DNA from: ZC4RG17 sp035304485
Lineage (GTDB): Bacteria; Actinomycetota; Acidimicrobiia; Spongiisociales; ZC4RG35
Assembly: GCA_035304485.1 (NCBI GenBank)
Contig: DATGPZ010000064.1
Location: 1 to 19,927, forward strand
Length of the DNA: 19,927 nt
Direction of reading: 5' to 3'
Position numbers and translations under genes: made by a program. The notes under the pieces are model-generated. The model was not told the origin of the DNA and did no database searches. It was given only the letters and a program-made list of their open reading frames with translations. How positions within the stretch are numbered: the first letter of the stretch is position 1; each line of letters opens with the position of its first letter. Below are positions 6,399-14,150 of the stretch, in pieces.

Positions 6399-9300
6399 TC
6401 ACGCGCTCCGCGCCTCGGGCTCCGGTGGCCACATCTCCTGGAGGAAGCTGACCAGGCCCTCCACGAGAGGATCGGGGGCGGGGACGAAGAGAGTCCCCTC
6501 TGCTGCCCGCAGTACCGACCTGGGCTGCAGGCGCTCGAGCCGAACCTCCTGAGACGCCGAGAGGTCGACCGGCGAGAGGCGAACCTCGTTCCGGAGAGCG
6601 ACCACCTCGGTCAACCCGATGCGCAGCGCCTCCACTCGCACCCGCGCCACGTCGATCAAGGCGCGGGCTGCGGGCGGGGGCGGACCGAAGCGGTCCTCCC
6701 ATTCCGCCACGACCTCGTCTACCTCGGAATGGGTCCTGGCACCGGCGAGACGGCGGTACGCCTCCAGGCGGATGCTCTGATCCTCGATGTAGTCATCCGG
6801 GAGGTGGGCGTCGACCGGCAGATCGATTCGAATCTCGGGCAGGGCGTCGCCTTCGTGCTCTCGGCCTTCGAGCTCGGCCACCGCCTCGGCCACCAGATCG
6901 GCGTACATGTCGAATCCGACCGCAGCGATGTGCCCCGACTGGACTTCTCCGAGGATCGACCCGGCTCCCCGGATCTCCAGGTCCCGCAGAGCCAGCCGAA
7001 AGCCAGAACCGAGCTCGGTCGCTTCTCCGATCGCCTCCAGGCGGCGGTAGGCCTCCTCGGACAGGGAACGCTCGGCGGGATGGAAGAGGTAGGCGTAGGC
7101 TCGCTGACTGGAGCGCCCGACCCGCCCCCTGAGCTGATAGAGCTGCGACAACCCGAGCATGTCGGCCCGCTCGACGATCAGCGTGTTGACCTGGGGCAGG
7201 TCCAAGCCGGACTCGATGATCGTGGTGGCCACGAGGACGTCGTACTCGCCCGCCCAGAAGTCGAGCATCACCTGCTCCAGCTGTCCCTCCGACATCTGAC
7301 CGTGGGCGACGGCGTAGCGGGCATCGGGAACCAGCTGCCGGAGGCGGGCCACGGCCCGGTCGATGGACTGGACCCGGTTGTGGACATAGAACACTTGGCC
7401 GTCTCGCAGGAGCTCTCGACGAATGGCCGCCGACACCGCCTGCTCGTCCCAGGGGCCGACATAGGTCAGGATCGGGTGTCGGTCTTCGGGGGCGGTGCGG
7501 ATGTGGGAGACCGGGCGAATACCGGTCAACGCCATCTCCAGCGTCCGGGGAATGGGGGTGGCGGTGAGCGTGATCACATCCACTCCGACCCGAAGACGCC
7601 GAAGGGCGTCCTTGGCGTTGACCCCGAAACGCTGCTCTTCGTCGATCACCAGCAATCCGAGATCGGCGAACCGGACGTCATCGGACAAGAGCCGGTGGGT
7701 CCCAACGACGATGTCGACCTCCCCCGAAGCGATCCCCTCCACGACCTGCTTCTGTTGGGAGGGGGTCAAAAAGCGCGAGAGGACCTCCACTCGGACCGGG
7801 TAGGGCTCCAACCTCTCGGAGAACGTCTGGTGGTGCTGCTGGGCGAGGAGTGTGGTCGGGCAGAGGATGGCGACCTGCTTTCCTGCCTGCACCGCCTTGA
7901 AGGCGGCCCGTATGGCCACTTCGGTCTTGCCGAATCCGACGTCACCGAAGACGAGACGGTCCATCACCTCGCCACTCTCCATGTCGGCTTTCACGTCGGC
8001 GATGGCCGTGAGCTGGTCGGGAGTCTCTTCGAACGGGAAGGCTTGCTCCATCTCCCGTTGCCAGGGTGTGTCCGGCGGGAAGGCGAAGCCTTTCGCCACG
8101 GCCCGCTTGCGATGCAACTCCACCACCTGTTGGGCGACGGCCGCCACTGCCTTGCGCACCTTGCTGCGCTGCTCGGACCAGTCCTTTCCCCCCATCCGCG
8201 AAAGGCGGGGAGTCTCTCCGCCGGTGTACTTGGTGACAGCTGCCAGCTGGTCGGTCGGCACGTAGAGGCGGTCCTCTCCGTGGTAGGCGATGACCAAGTA
8301 CTCCCTTTCCACCCCCGCCATGGTGCGCGAGACGAGGCCCTCGAATCGCCCGATGCCATGTCGGTGATGGACCACGTAGTCGCCCTCGACCAGGTCCCCG
8401 TATTCATGGCGTTGGGCGGCCGGTGCCCGGGTCGCCCGACGATGGGAACGCCGACGCCCGGCGATCTCCTGTTCTCCCAGCACGACGACTCCCGCACCGG
8501 GAGCCACGAAACCGTGGTGGATCCCGACCGGCAGGACGACAGCCCGGTCCGAGAACTCGGAGCCGGTGGGGATGGCCAGTCCTTGCTCGCCGAGCACGTT
8601 GCTGACGCGTTCGGCAGCGGCAGAGCCGTCCATGGCCACCGCCACCGATAGACCCGACGAGATCAGCCGGCTCAGACCGGCTGCCACGGACTCGGGATCA
8701 CCGGCGACCGCATCGAACCCTCTGATCTCGAGAACCGGGTCGGCTGGTCCGGACGCAACCGGGGGCATGTCCAGGACCCGACCAGAAGGCGCGAACTCAC
8801 AGAACAGACGCGGGTGATCGCCGGCGGCCGGGGCACGTTCCCCCCAGGTGGGGGCGAGGGCGGCGGCCAGCTCCTCTTCCTCCTTGACCAGATCACGGGC
8901 CCGGTCGGATGTGCGGGACGGGTCGATGACCACGACTAGCGCCTCGGCCGCCTCCTCCAACAGGCTCGACTCCTCCACCAGCCACGGCAGCCAGGACTCC
9001 ATTCCGGCGAAGACCTGGCCTGATGCGATCCGTTCGAACGTCTCCGCGGCCCACGGTTCCGTCTCGACGAGGGAGGCTGCGCGCTCGGCTACCGGCCCTT
9101 CGGAACGAAGCTCCCTGGCGGGGTAGGCATCGACCCGCTCCACCGGGTCCGAGGAGCGCTGCGACGAGACGGAGAAGATGCGAAGGTCGTCGACCTCATC
9201 GCCCCAGAAGTCGACCCGGACCGGCCTGTCCCCCTGGGCGGGGAAGACATCCAGGATCCCGCCGCGCACTGCGAACTCCCCCCGGCTCTCCACCCGATCT

Positions 9301-9758
9301 GTGCGGTGGTAGCCGAGGTCGGCGAGACGGCGCGCCAGGTCCGAGAGGTCCACTTCGTCACCGCGTCGCAGGCTGAGGGGCTCGACTGGCGACGGGCTGA
9401 CCCTCTGCACCACGGCGCGTACCGGAGCCACCACCACGGTCCCCGGCTCGCCGAGCTGAAGGGAATGGCGAGCCTGGGCACGAAGCGCCATGGTGTGGGC
9501 GTTGGGCGATACGTGCTCGAACGGCAGCGTCTCCCACGCAGGAAGGATCTGGGCTCGGGGCGTGAACAAGCTGAGGTCGTCCACCAGCTCCTCGGCTTCT
9601 CTTTCGCCGGCGGTGACGACCAGGACCGGCCGGTCGGCGTGGGCCGCCAGAGCGGCGATCGCAAAAGCACGACCTCCGGGCGCCACGGCCCAACGGCCGG
9701 GAATCGGGGGGAGGTCGTCGGCACGAAGTCGCTCGACGAGAGAGTCGAGAGGGGTCAC
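6399..9758 (-). CDS. mfd: Transcription-repair coupling factor Mfd
   Basis: A 1119-residue DNA translocase that removes stalled RNA polymerase and recruits UvrA. The UvrB-like N-terminal modules come first (PAWETLPFEHVSPN near residue 74). The RNA-polymerase-interacting domain starts near residue 453 (EYGDLVEGDYVVHHRHGIGRFEGL region). The superfamily 2 helicase core holds Walker A GDVGFGKTE (~603), DEEQ box VIDEEQRFG (~706), TATPIPRTL (~738) and QLRGRVGRS (motif VI). A TRCF C-terminal domain (~1000-1095) follows. Length and motif order are normal for the family. The GTG start has no Shine-Dalgarno but has TACCAT ending 6 nt upstream, so the mRNA may be leaderless. It is separated from the epimerase by 40 bp. 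Confidence 0.98.
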   Translation of the reverse strand: MTPLDSLVERLRADDLPPIPGRWAVAPGGRAFAIAALAAHADRPVLVVTAGEREAEELVDDLSLFTPRAQILPAWETLPFEHVSPNAHTMALRAQARHSLQLGEPGTVVVAPVRAVVQRVSPSPVEPLSLRRGDEVDLSDLARRLADLGYHRTDRVESRGEFAVRGGILDVFPAQGDRPVRVDFWGDEVDDLRIFSVSSQRSSDPVERVDAYPARELRSEGPVAERAASLVETEPWAAETFERIASGQVFAGMESWLPWLVEESSLLEEAAEALVVVIDPSRTSDRARDLVKEEEELAAALAPTWGERAPAAGDHPRLFCEFAPSGRVLDMPPVASGPADPVLEIRGFDAVAGDPESVAAGLSRLISSGLSVAVAMDGSAAAERVSNVLGEQGLAIPTGSEFSDRAVVLPVGIHHGFVAPGAGVVVLGEQEIAGRRRSHRRATRAPAAQRHEYGDLVEGDYVVHHRHGIGRFEGLVSRTMAGVEREYLVIAYHGEDRLYVPTDQLAAVTKYTGGETPRLSRMGGKDWSEQRSKVRKAVAAVAQQVVELHRKRAVAKGFAFPPDTPWQREMEQAFPFEETPDQLTAIADVKADMESGEVMDRLVFGDVGFGKTEVAIRAAFKAVQAGKQVAILCPTTLLAQQHHQTFSERLEPYPVRVEVLSRFLTPSQQKQVVEGIASGEVDIVVGTHRLLSDDVRFADLGLLVIDEEQRFGVNAKDALRRLRVGVDVITLTATPIPRTLEMALTGIRPVSHIRTAPEDRHPILTYVGPWDEQAVSAAIRRELLRDGQVFYVHNRVQSIDRAVARLRQLVPDARYAVAHGQMSEGQLEQVMLDFWAGEYDVLVATTIIESGLDLPQVNTLIVERADMLGLSQLYQLRGRVGRSSQRAYAYLFHPAERSLSEEAYRRLEAIGEATELGSGFRLALRDLEIRGAGSILGEVQSGHIAAVGFDMYADLVAEAVAELEGREHEGDALPEIRIDLPVDAHLPDDYIEDQSIRLEAYRRLAGARTHSEVDEVVAEWEDRFGPPPPAARALIDVARVRVEALRIGLTEVVALRNEVRLSPVDLSASQEVRLERLQPRSVLRAAEGTLFVPAPDPLVEGLVSFLQEMWPPEPEARSA

Positions 9759-9764
9759 GACAAA

Positions 9765-9770
9765 ATGGTA
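9765..9770 (-). promoter_or_regulatory. Putative -10 box of a leaderless mfd transcript
   Basis: TACCAT (9770-9765) is followed by 6 nt and then the GTG start. No ribosome-binding site is present. The TANNNT box at this distance is the usual signature of leaderless actinobacterial genes. No convincing -35 element is visible. Confidence 0.45.
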
Positions 9771-9798
9771 GGGCGACCGTCGGGTTTCCCGATCCGGG

Positions 9799-10767
9799 TC
9801 ACATCATTCCCTCGGACCGGAACCACTCGATCATCCGGGCCAACGTGTCCCGAATCGGCGTGTACTCCAGGCCGAGCTCGCGGGTGGCGCGGGACCCGTC
9901 GTGACGATGACCATGAGCGATCACCTTCACCATTTCAGGGCAGAAGGAGGGTCGACGGCCCAAGAGCCGGGCGCCACCGGCGACCAGCATCGAGCCGGCA
10001 TACGCCACTGGTATGGGAAGGAATCGAGCTTCGACCTCGCGGCCCAGCAGATCCCCGGCCATGTCGACCGCTTCGGAGACGGTGAGGCTGTGGCCGCTCA
10101 GCAGGTATCGCTCTCCGGGCCGACCACGCTCTGCTGCCAGGAGATGCCCGCGGGCGCAGTCGTCGATGTCGACCAAGGTGATGTCGGATTCGACCAGCAC
10201 CGGCAGCTTGCCTCGCAGGACTTGCAGGATCAGCCGGCCGGTACCCGTCGCCCGACCGGGTCCCTGAACCGAGCTGGGATTGACTGCCACGACCTCGACA
10301 TCTCCGGCTTCGGCGAAGGCGACCTTCTCGGCGTGGTGCTTGGAGCGCTCGTAGGCGGACAGGTAGTACCCGCGGTGGGGGGTGTTCTCGTCGGCCACGA
10401 CCCCTTTCGGCTCACCGATGGTGGCTGCCGACGAAGTCAGGACCATCCGCGGCACCGAGGCGGCGGCACACGCCCGCAACACCGTGCGGGTGCCTTCGAC
10501 GTTGACGCGGTACATCTCCGCCGGGTCGGGCGAGCACATCTCGTTGACTCCGGCGACGTGATACACCACCTCGCACCCGCTGAACGCCTCCGCCATCGCA
10601 GCCAGGTCGGTGACCTCGCCGAACGCTGGCATCGCGCCCGCCTCTTTCACCTTCTCGGCGGCGGTCTTGCTACGGGCCGTCGCCACCACTTCGGCACCGG
10701 AGGCGAGCAGATGACGGAGGACCGCCGCGCCCACCACCCCCGTGCCGCCGGTGATGCCGACCCGCAT
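9799..10767 (-). CDS. NAD-dependent epimerase/dehydratase family protein (extended SDR)
   Basis: A 322-residue extended short-chain dehydrogenase/reductase. It has the Rossmann loop GITGGTGVVGAAV (residues 4-16), a VYHVAG segment (68-73), the catalytic Ser in LTSSAA (110-115) and the active-site YERSK (Y139, K143), then NPSSVQGPG. The C-terminal half follows the dihydroflavonol-4-reductase-like or hopanoid-associated sugar epimerase type. The substrate cannot be deduced. The ATG shares its A with the pgsA stop (TGATG), so translation is probably coupled to PgsA. Pairing with phosphatidylglycerophosphate synthase could hint at a lipid or sugar-lipid substrate, which is inference from position only. 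Confidence 0.9.
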   Translation of the reverse strand: MRVGITGGTGVVGAAVLRHLLASGAEVVATARSKTAAEKVKEAGAMPAFGEVTDLAAMAEAFSGCEVVYHVAGVNEMCSPDPAEMYRVNVEGTRTVLRACAAASVPRMVLTSSAATIGEPKGVVADENTPHRGYYLSAYERSKHHAEKVAFAEAGDVEVVAVNPSSVQGPGRATGTGRLILQVLRGKLPVLVESDITLVDIDDCARGHLLAAERGRPGERYLLSGHSLTVSEAVDMAGDLLGREVEARFLPIPVAYAGSMLVAGGARLLGRRPSFCPEMVKVIAHGHRHDGSRATRELGLEYTPIRDTLARMIEWFRSEGMM

Positions 10768-11318
10768 CAGACGGGCTGTGGCTTGCGGACCACATGCCAG
10801 AAGGCGGTCATGTAGTTCCAGAACGAGGCCACGGTTATCACGACCGCCACGAACATGGCCCATTGATCCAGATACCACGGGCCCCAACGGTCGGGGAGGC
10901 GCAAGAACGCCAGGAAGATCGCCCCGAACTGGAATCCCGCCTTCAACTTGCCCCACGTCGACGGCCGGATGAGACCGCCACTCGTTGCCACGACGCCTCT
11001 CAGGGCCATCACGGCGAACTCCCGGAAGATGATGATGAATGCCGCCCAGATCGACACGCGGTCGATGGAGACCAAGGCCAGCAACGACCCGGTCACGAGC
11101 ACCTTGTCGGCGGTGGTGTCGAGAAAGGCGCCGAGAACGGACTCCTGCTTCCACCGTCGTGCCAGATAGCCGTCGAGGAAGTCGGTGAGAGCCGCCACGG
11201 AGAAGACGGCGGCCGCCCAGCCCAGATTGTGGACTATCTCATCACCAGCGCGCGTCAAGGCCATGATCAGTGGCACGACCAGTACTCGTGCCAGCGCCAG
11301 ATAGTCGGGAACCGATAT
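10767..11318 (-). CDS. pgsA: CDP-diacylglycerol-glycerol-3-phosphate 3-phosphatidyltransferase, apparent ATA start
   Basis: A membrane enzyme of the CDP-alcohol phosphotransferase family that makes phosphatidylglycerophosphate from CDP-diacylglycerol and glycerol-3-phosphate. The full motif D-x2-D-G-x2-A-R-x8-G-x3-D-x3-D is present at residues 46-71 (DFLDGYLAR, GAFLDTTAD). Hydrophobic stretches before and after it suit a multi-pass protein. The first canonical start in frame is GTG 11276, but it would delete the first part of the N-terminal helix. Sequence upstream in the same frame reads SVPDYLALARVLVVP, which matches the normal family N-terminus. The frame is closed by TGA further up, with no ATG, GTG or TTG between. 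GGAGGAGG (11332-11325) lies 6 nt before ATA 11318-11316, so I place the start there, giving 183 residues, a usual length. Confidence 0.85.
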   Translation of the reverse strand: MSVPDYLALARVLVVPLIMALTRAGDEIVHNLGWAAAVFSVAALTDFLDGYLARRWKQESVLGAFLDTTADKVLVTGSLLALVSIDRVSIWAAFIIIFREFAVMALRGVVATSGGLIRPSTWGKLKAGFQFGAIFLAFLRLPDRWGPWYLDQWAMFVAVVITVASFWNYMTAFWHVVRKPQPV

Positions 11319-11324
11319 CGTTTG

Positions 11325-11332
11325 CCTCCTCC
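11325..11332 (-). promoter_or_regulatory. Strong Shine-Dalgarno before the ATA codon of pgsA
   Basis: GGAGGAGG is spaced 6 nt from ATA 11318-11316 and 48 nt from the first in-frame GTG. The ideal spacing supports initiation at or next to ATA. Confidence 0.6.
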
Positions 11333-11384
11333 GAAGGCGAGCCTCCGGCGATCATAGGACGCCCGGAACCTCCAGCGAGCCGCG

Positions 11385-11960
11385 TCAGGAGGCGCGACGC
11401 TCCGCCGCCAATCGAATGGCGGCGTCCGGATCCGTCACCCAAGTCTCCACGACCTCGGCGGCGTCTTCCAGCATGAGCTCGACTTCCTGGCGCTCCGCCC
11501 GCGTGAATCGTCGCAGGACGAAATCCGCCGGATCCATCCGTCCGGGTGGCCGACCGACTCCGACCTTCACACGGGCGAATTCGCGGTGTCCCAGAGCCCT
11601 CTCGATCGAGCGGAGGCCATTGTGACCACCCGTACCCCCGCCGACCTGGAGACGGAGACGTCCGAATGGCAGGTCGATGTCGTCGTGGACGACCAACATC
11701 TCTCCCTCGCCCACTCCGAAGTAGTCACACAAGGAGCGAACCGCCTGACCCGATTCGTTCATGTAGGTCAGAGGCGCCGCCGCTACAACCTTTTCGCCCG
11801 CGATCCTGAGGTCGGCGATCTCGACACGCAGCCGGGAAGGTGCCCGCTTCCACCTTTCGCCGGCGGCTACCACCACCCGATCGACGACTTCGAACCCGAC
11901 GTTGTGACGGGTGGCCTCGTAGTCGGCCCCCGGATTTCGGAGCCCGACTATCGCTTTCAC
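11385..11960 (-). CDS. pth: Peptidyl-tRNA hydrolase
   Basis: A 191-residue cytoplasmic enzyme that cleaves the ester bond of peptidyl-tRNAs released by stalled ribosomes. The active-site elements of the Pth family are all visible: GLRNPG with the Asn near residue 9, catalytic His in TRHNVGF (~18-24), YMNESG (~66-71), HDDIDLPFGR (~92-101) and GGTGGHNGLRSI (~108-119). The length is standard. The GTG start at 11960 lies 5 nt after the rplY stop with GAGG just upstream, so it is co-transcribed with rplY, a pairing widespread in bacteria. Two other GTG/ATG codons further upstream belong to the rplY region and are not needed. Confidence 0.97.
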   Translation of the reverse strand: MKAIVGLRNPGADYEATRHNVGFEVVDRVVVAAGERWKRAPSRLRVEIADLRIAGEKVVAAAPLTYMNESGQAVRSLCDYFGVGEGEMLVVHDDIDLPFGRLRLQVGGGTGGHNGLRSIERALGHREFARVKVGVGRPPGRMDPADFVLRRFTRAERQEVELMLEDAAEVVETWVTDPDAAIRLAAERRAS

Positions 11961-11965
11961 TGGCC

Positions 11966-12649
11966 TCAGCCGGTCTCTTCGGACTCGCCACCCTCGGAAG
12001 AAGCTTCCTCCTCGGCTGGAGCTTCTTCTGCCTCGGGGGCTTCCTCGACCGCCTCGCCTTCTGCGACCTCCGCTTCCGGCTCCTCGATCTCGGCGGCCGG
12101 GACCGTGATGCTCACCACCACGGCTTCGGGATCCTCCAGATACGTGACACCCTCGACCTGGGGCAGGTCGGCGATGCGGAGCACGCCTCCCAGCTCCAGA
12201 TCACTGATGTCGAGCTCGATGAACCCGGGGATCTGGGTGACCAGCGCTTCGATCTGCACCATGGTCCGCGCTGGGCTGAGGACTCCGCCTTCTTGGACGC
12301 CGACAGGCTCACCTTCGAGATGCACCGGGACCTCGGTGGTGATGGTCTCGTCGAGGGCGATCTTCTGGAAGTCGACGTGCCGATACTCGCGGCGATATGG
12401 ATGTCGCTCGACGACCCGGGCCATCGTGAGGATCTCCTCAGTGTCGTCGACCTCGAGCGTGATGAGGGCGTTGAGGCCGGCGTCGGTGTGCAGAGCGGTG
12501 TAGAGGTCGCGGGCGTCGACAGCGATACTGATCGGCTCCATGTCGCGGCCGTAGACGACGGCGGGCACCTGGCCTTCGCGGCGCAGGCGGCGGGAAGCAC
12601 GCGAACCGGGAGCCCGGCCCGTCCGGGCGCGCAGACTCACTTGTTCCAT
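11966..12649 (-). CDS. rplY: Ribosomal protein bL25 (long CTC/TL5 form)
   Basis: A 227-residue 5S-rRNA-binding protein of the large subunit. Residues ~4-93 are the L25 domain (ARTGRAPGSRASRRLRREGQ region, PAVVYGRD, HVDFQKI). Residues ~97-183 are the TL5-type C-terminal beta domain (VPVHLEGEPVGVQEGGVL, IPGFIELDISDLELG, ITVP). Residues ~186-227 form a tail made almost wholly of Glu, Ala and Pro. This is the stress-associated CTC form rather than the short E. coli form. ATG 12649 has AAGGAG 8 nt upstream. A candidate promoter lies just before. pth follows after 5 nt. Confidence 0.97.
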   Translation of the reverse strand: MEQVSLRARTGRAPGSRASRRLRREGQVPAVVYGRDMEPISIAVDARDLYTALHTDAGLNALITLEVDDTEEILTMARVVERHPYRREYRHVDFQKIALDETITTEVPVHLEGEPVGVQEGGVLSPARTMVQIEALVTQIPGFIELDISDLELGGVLRIADLPQVEGVTYLEDPEAVVVSITVPAAEIEEPEAEVAEGEAVEEAPEAEEAPAEEEASSEGGESEETG

Positions 12650-12686
12650 GACAAAGACTCCTTGCGGGGAGAAGCGGTGGACAATG

Positions 12687-12716
12687 ATTATGCCCGGGAA
12701 ACCGGCCCACCGCCAA
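12687..12716 (-). promoter_or_regulatory. Candidate promoter for rplY-pth
   Basis: TTGGCG (12716-12711), an 18-bp spacer and CATAAT (12692-12687) stand in front of rplY, leaving a leader of roughly 30 nt with the Shine-Dalgarno AAGGAG. CATAAT is the only AT-rich hexamer in this otherwise very GC-rich gap. It is the best sigma-70-like match I see in the window. Confidence 0.45.
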
Positions 12717-12729
12717 GCCGAAGCGGCGA

Positions 12730-13350
12730 TCAGAGCTCGCTCAGCCAGTCTTCCGTGACCTCCACCAAATGGTCGAGCATCGCGTCGGGGGTCGTTCCTC
12801 TTCTGCGGAAGGAGTGGTCGGCACCCTCTACCCAGACGAGGGTCGCCATCTCCAGCGGGGCGACGTGCTGCTCCATGAGGGTCGGTGTCGCCAGTGCGTC
12901 CCGATCGCCGCTTAGGAACAGGGTCGGAACCGGAAGCGACGGAAGGTGGTCCACCCGCAGCTTGTCGGGCTTTCCTGGCGGATGCAGGGGATACCCGTAC
13001 GCAACCACCGCCCGGCAGGGTTCGCCCTGAGCGGCGAGGATCGTGGACATCCTGCCCCCCATCGACCTGCCGGCGAGGACCAGCCGATCGCCGACGTGCT
13101 CGGCGAGGCGGGCGGCGGCGGCCCGATGGACCGCGAGCAAGGCCGGCTGGCGGTCGGGGAACCGTCTTCCGGCCGCCCGGTAGGCGTATTCGAAGGTCAT
13201 GACGAGGTGACGTCGAGCCAGCCGGGACCTCAGACCGGCCACGCCCGGATGGTCCTGTCCGGTGCCTGCGCCGGTAGCGAGCAGGATGCCGGTGTCGCCC
13301 TCGCCTTCCAATCGGGCCGGCACCTCGCCTACTGGGGTGTCGATGAGCAT
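12730..13350 (-). CDS. Alpha/beta hydrolase, KANL3/Tex30 (dienelactone hydrolase-like) type
   Basis: A 206-residue cytoplasmic alpha/beta hydrolase. It shows GAGTGQDHP (residues 27-35) in the oxyanion region, the nucleophile elbow GRSMGGR (94-100, S96), the acid loop LSGDRDALATP (146-156, D149 or D151) and the catalytic His in EGADHSF (175-181, H179). The YPLHPPGKPDKLR segment (120-132) is characteristic of the KANL3/Tex30-like subgroup. Its substrate is unknown. The gene lies alone on the minus strand, divergent from pgl with only 41 bp between the starts. TAGGGT ends 6 nt before the ATG and no ribosome-binding site is present, so a leaderless transcript is likely. Confidence 0.87.
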   Translation of the reverse strand: MLIDTPVGEVPARLEGEGDTGILLATGAGTGQDHPGVAGLRSRLARRHLVMTFEYAYRAAGRRFPDRQPALLAVHRAAAARLAEHVGDRLVLAGRSMGGRMSTILAAQGEPCRAVVAYGYPLHPPGKPDKLRVDHLPSLPVPTLFLSGDRDALATPTLMEQHVAPLEMATLVWVEGADHSFRRRGTTPDAMLDHLVEVTEDWLSEL

Positions 13351-13356
13351 CGCTGC

Positions 13357-13362
13357 ACCCTA
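13357..13362 (-). promoter_or_regulatory. Putative -10 box, leaderless hydrolase transcript
   Basis: TAGGGT (13362-13357) is followed by GCAGCG and the ATG at 13350. It mirrors the box in front of pgl in the same 41-bp gap. Confidence 0.42.
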
Positions 13363-13378
13363 TCCCTCCGGAGGCTGA

Positions 13379-13384
13379 TAGCGT
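13379..13384 (+). promoter_or_regulatory. Putative -10 box, leaderless pgl transcript
   Basis: TAGCGT (13379-13384) is followed by 7 nt and the GTG at 13392. A GGAGG at 13370-13374 is 17 nt from the start codon, too far for an ordinary Shine-Dalgarno. Confidence 0.42.
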
Positions 13385-13391
13385 CGCGCTC

Positions 13392-14102
13392 GTGCGCGTC
13401 CAGATCTATCCCGACCCCTCGGCCCTGAGCGAAGCCGCCGCCGACCTGGTGGCGGAAGCCATATCGGACCCCGACCGCGACCACCTGAGTCTGGGGCTCT
13501 CGGGCGGCTCCACCCCTATCGCCATGTATCGCCTCCTTCGCGAGCGACGTCTCCCATGGCACAAGGTCGACGCCTGGATGTCAGACGAGCGCTGGGTCCC
13601 GTCCGACCATCCGGAGTGCAACGGCCACCAGGCCGCCACGGAGCTCATGGATCACGTACACGCTCGTCTGCATCGACCCCGATGGGCTCCCTGGATGACC
13701 CCGGCCGACTCGGCGGACTCGTTCGAGGAGGACCTGCGAGCCCTCCATCCCGACGGCCGGGCCGATCTGATCCTCCTCGGGATGGGCGCCGACGGCCACA
13801 CCGCATCGCTCTTCCCCGGCACCGCCGCCCTCGACGCCCCACCCGAACGCTGGTTCGTCCACAACCACGTTCCCCAGCTCGACACCGACCGCCTCACCAC
13901 CACGTTCACGTTCCTGCGGGCGGCACACCGGGTCGTCTTCCTCGTCGCCGGTGAAGGCAAGGCCGAGGCGCTCCGCCAGGTGCTGGAGCCGAGAGAAGGC
14001 GAAGAGCCGCTCCCAGCGGCCAGGGTCATGGGTGGCCAAGCCGAGGTGACCTGGTTGGTCGACGCCGCGGCCGCATCCCTCCTCGCTCACTCCGCCGACT
14101 AG
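13392..14102 (+). CDS. pgl: 6-phosphogluconolactonase
   Basis: A 236-residue enzyme of the oxidative pentose phosphate pathway that hydrolyses 6-phosphogluconolactone to 6-phosphogluconate. Family motifs are clear: LGLSGGSTP (34-42) for phosphate binding, DERWVP (65-70), and GMGADGHTASLFPG (130-143), which holds the catalytic His. The C-terminal VFLVAGEGKAEAL is also typical. Length is standard. The usual actinobacterial neighbours (zwf, opcA, tal, tkt) are absent here. Instead the gene leads a plus-strand run with a PfkB kinase 48 bp downstream and surE. Confidence 0.96.
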   Translation: MRVQIYPDPSALSEAAADLVAEAISDPDRDHLSLGLSGGSTPIAMYRLLRERRLPWHKVDAWMSDERWVPSDHPECNGHQAATELMDHVHARLHRPRWAPWMTPADSADSFEEDLRALHPDGRADLILLGMGADGHTASLFPGTAALDAPPERWFVHNHVPQLDTDRLTTTFTFLRAAHRVVFLVAGEGKAEALRQVLEPREGEEPLPAARVMGGQAEVTWLVDAAAASLLAHSAD

Positions 14103-14150
14103 GTCCCTCCACACGTTTGCGGAGAGTCGGGACGGGGTACTCGACTCGTT

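Noticed and set aside
6729..8651. A 640-codon open frame on the plus strand
   Set aside because: It is exactly antisense to the helicase and RNA-polymerase-binding parts of mfd. Its translation is rich in His, Gly and Arg with no recognisable motif, which is typical of high-GC shadow frames.
9901..10815. A 304-codon open frame on the plus strand
   Set aside because: It is antisense to the epimerase. The minus-strand product has the full Rossmann and YxxxK motifs and this one has none.
11274..11276. GTG 11276 as the start of pgsA
   Set aside because: It is the first canonical start in frame, but it has no ribosome-binding site close by and would remove the conserved first membrane helix that is encoded upstream behind a strong Shine-Dalgarno.
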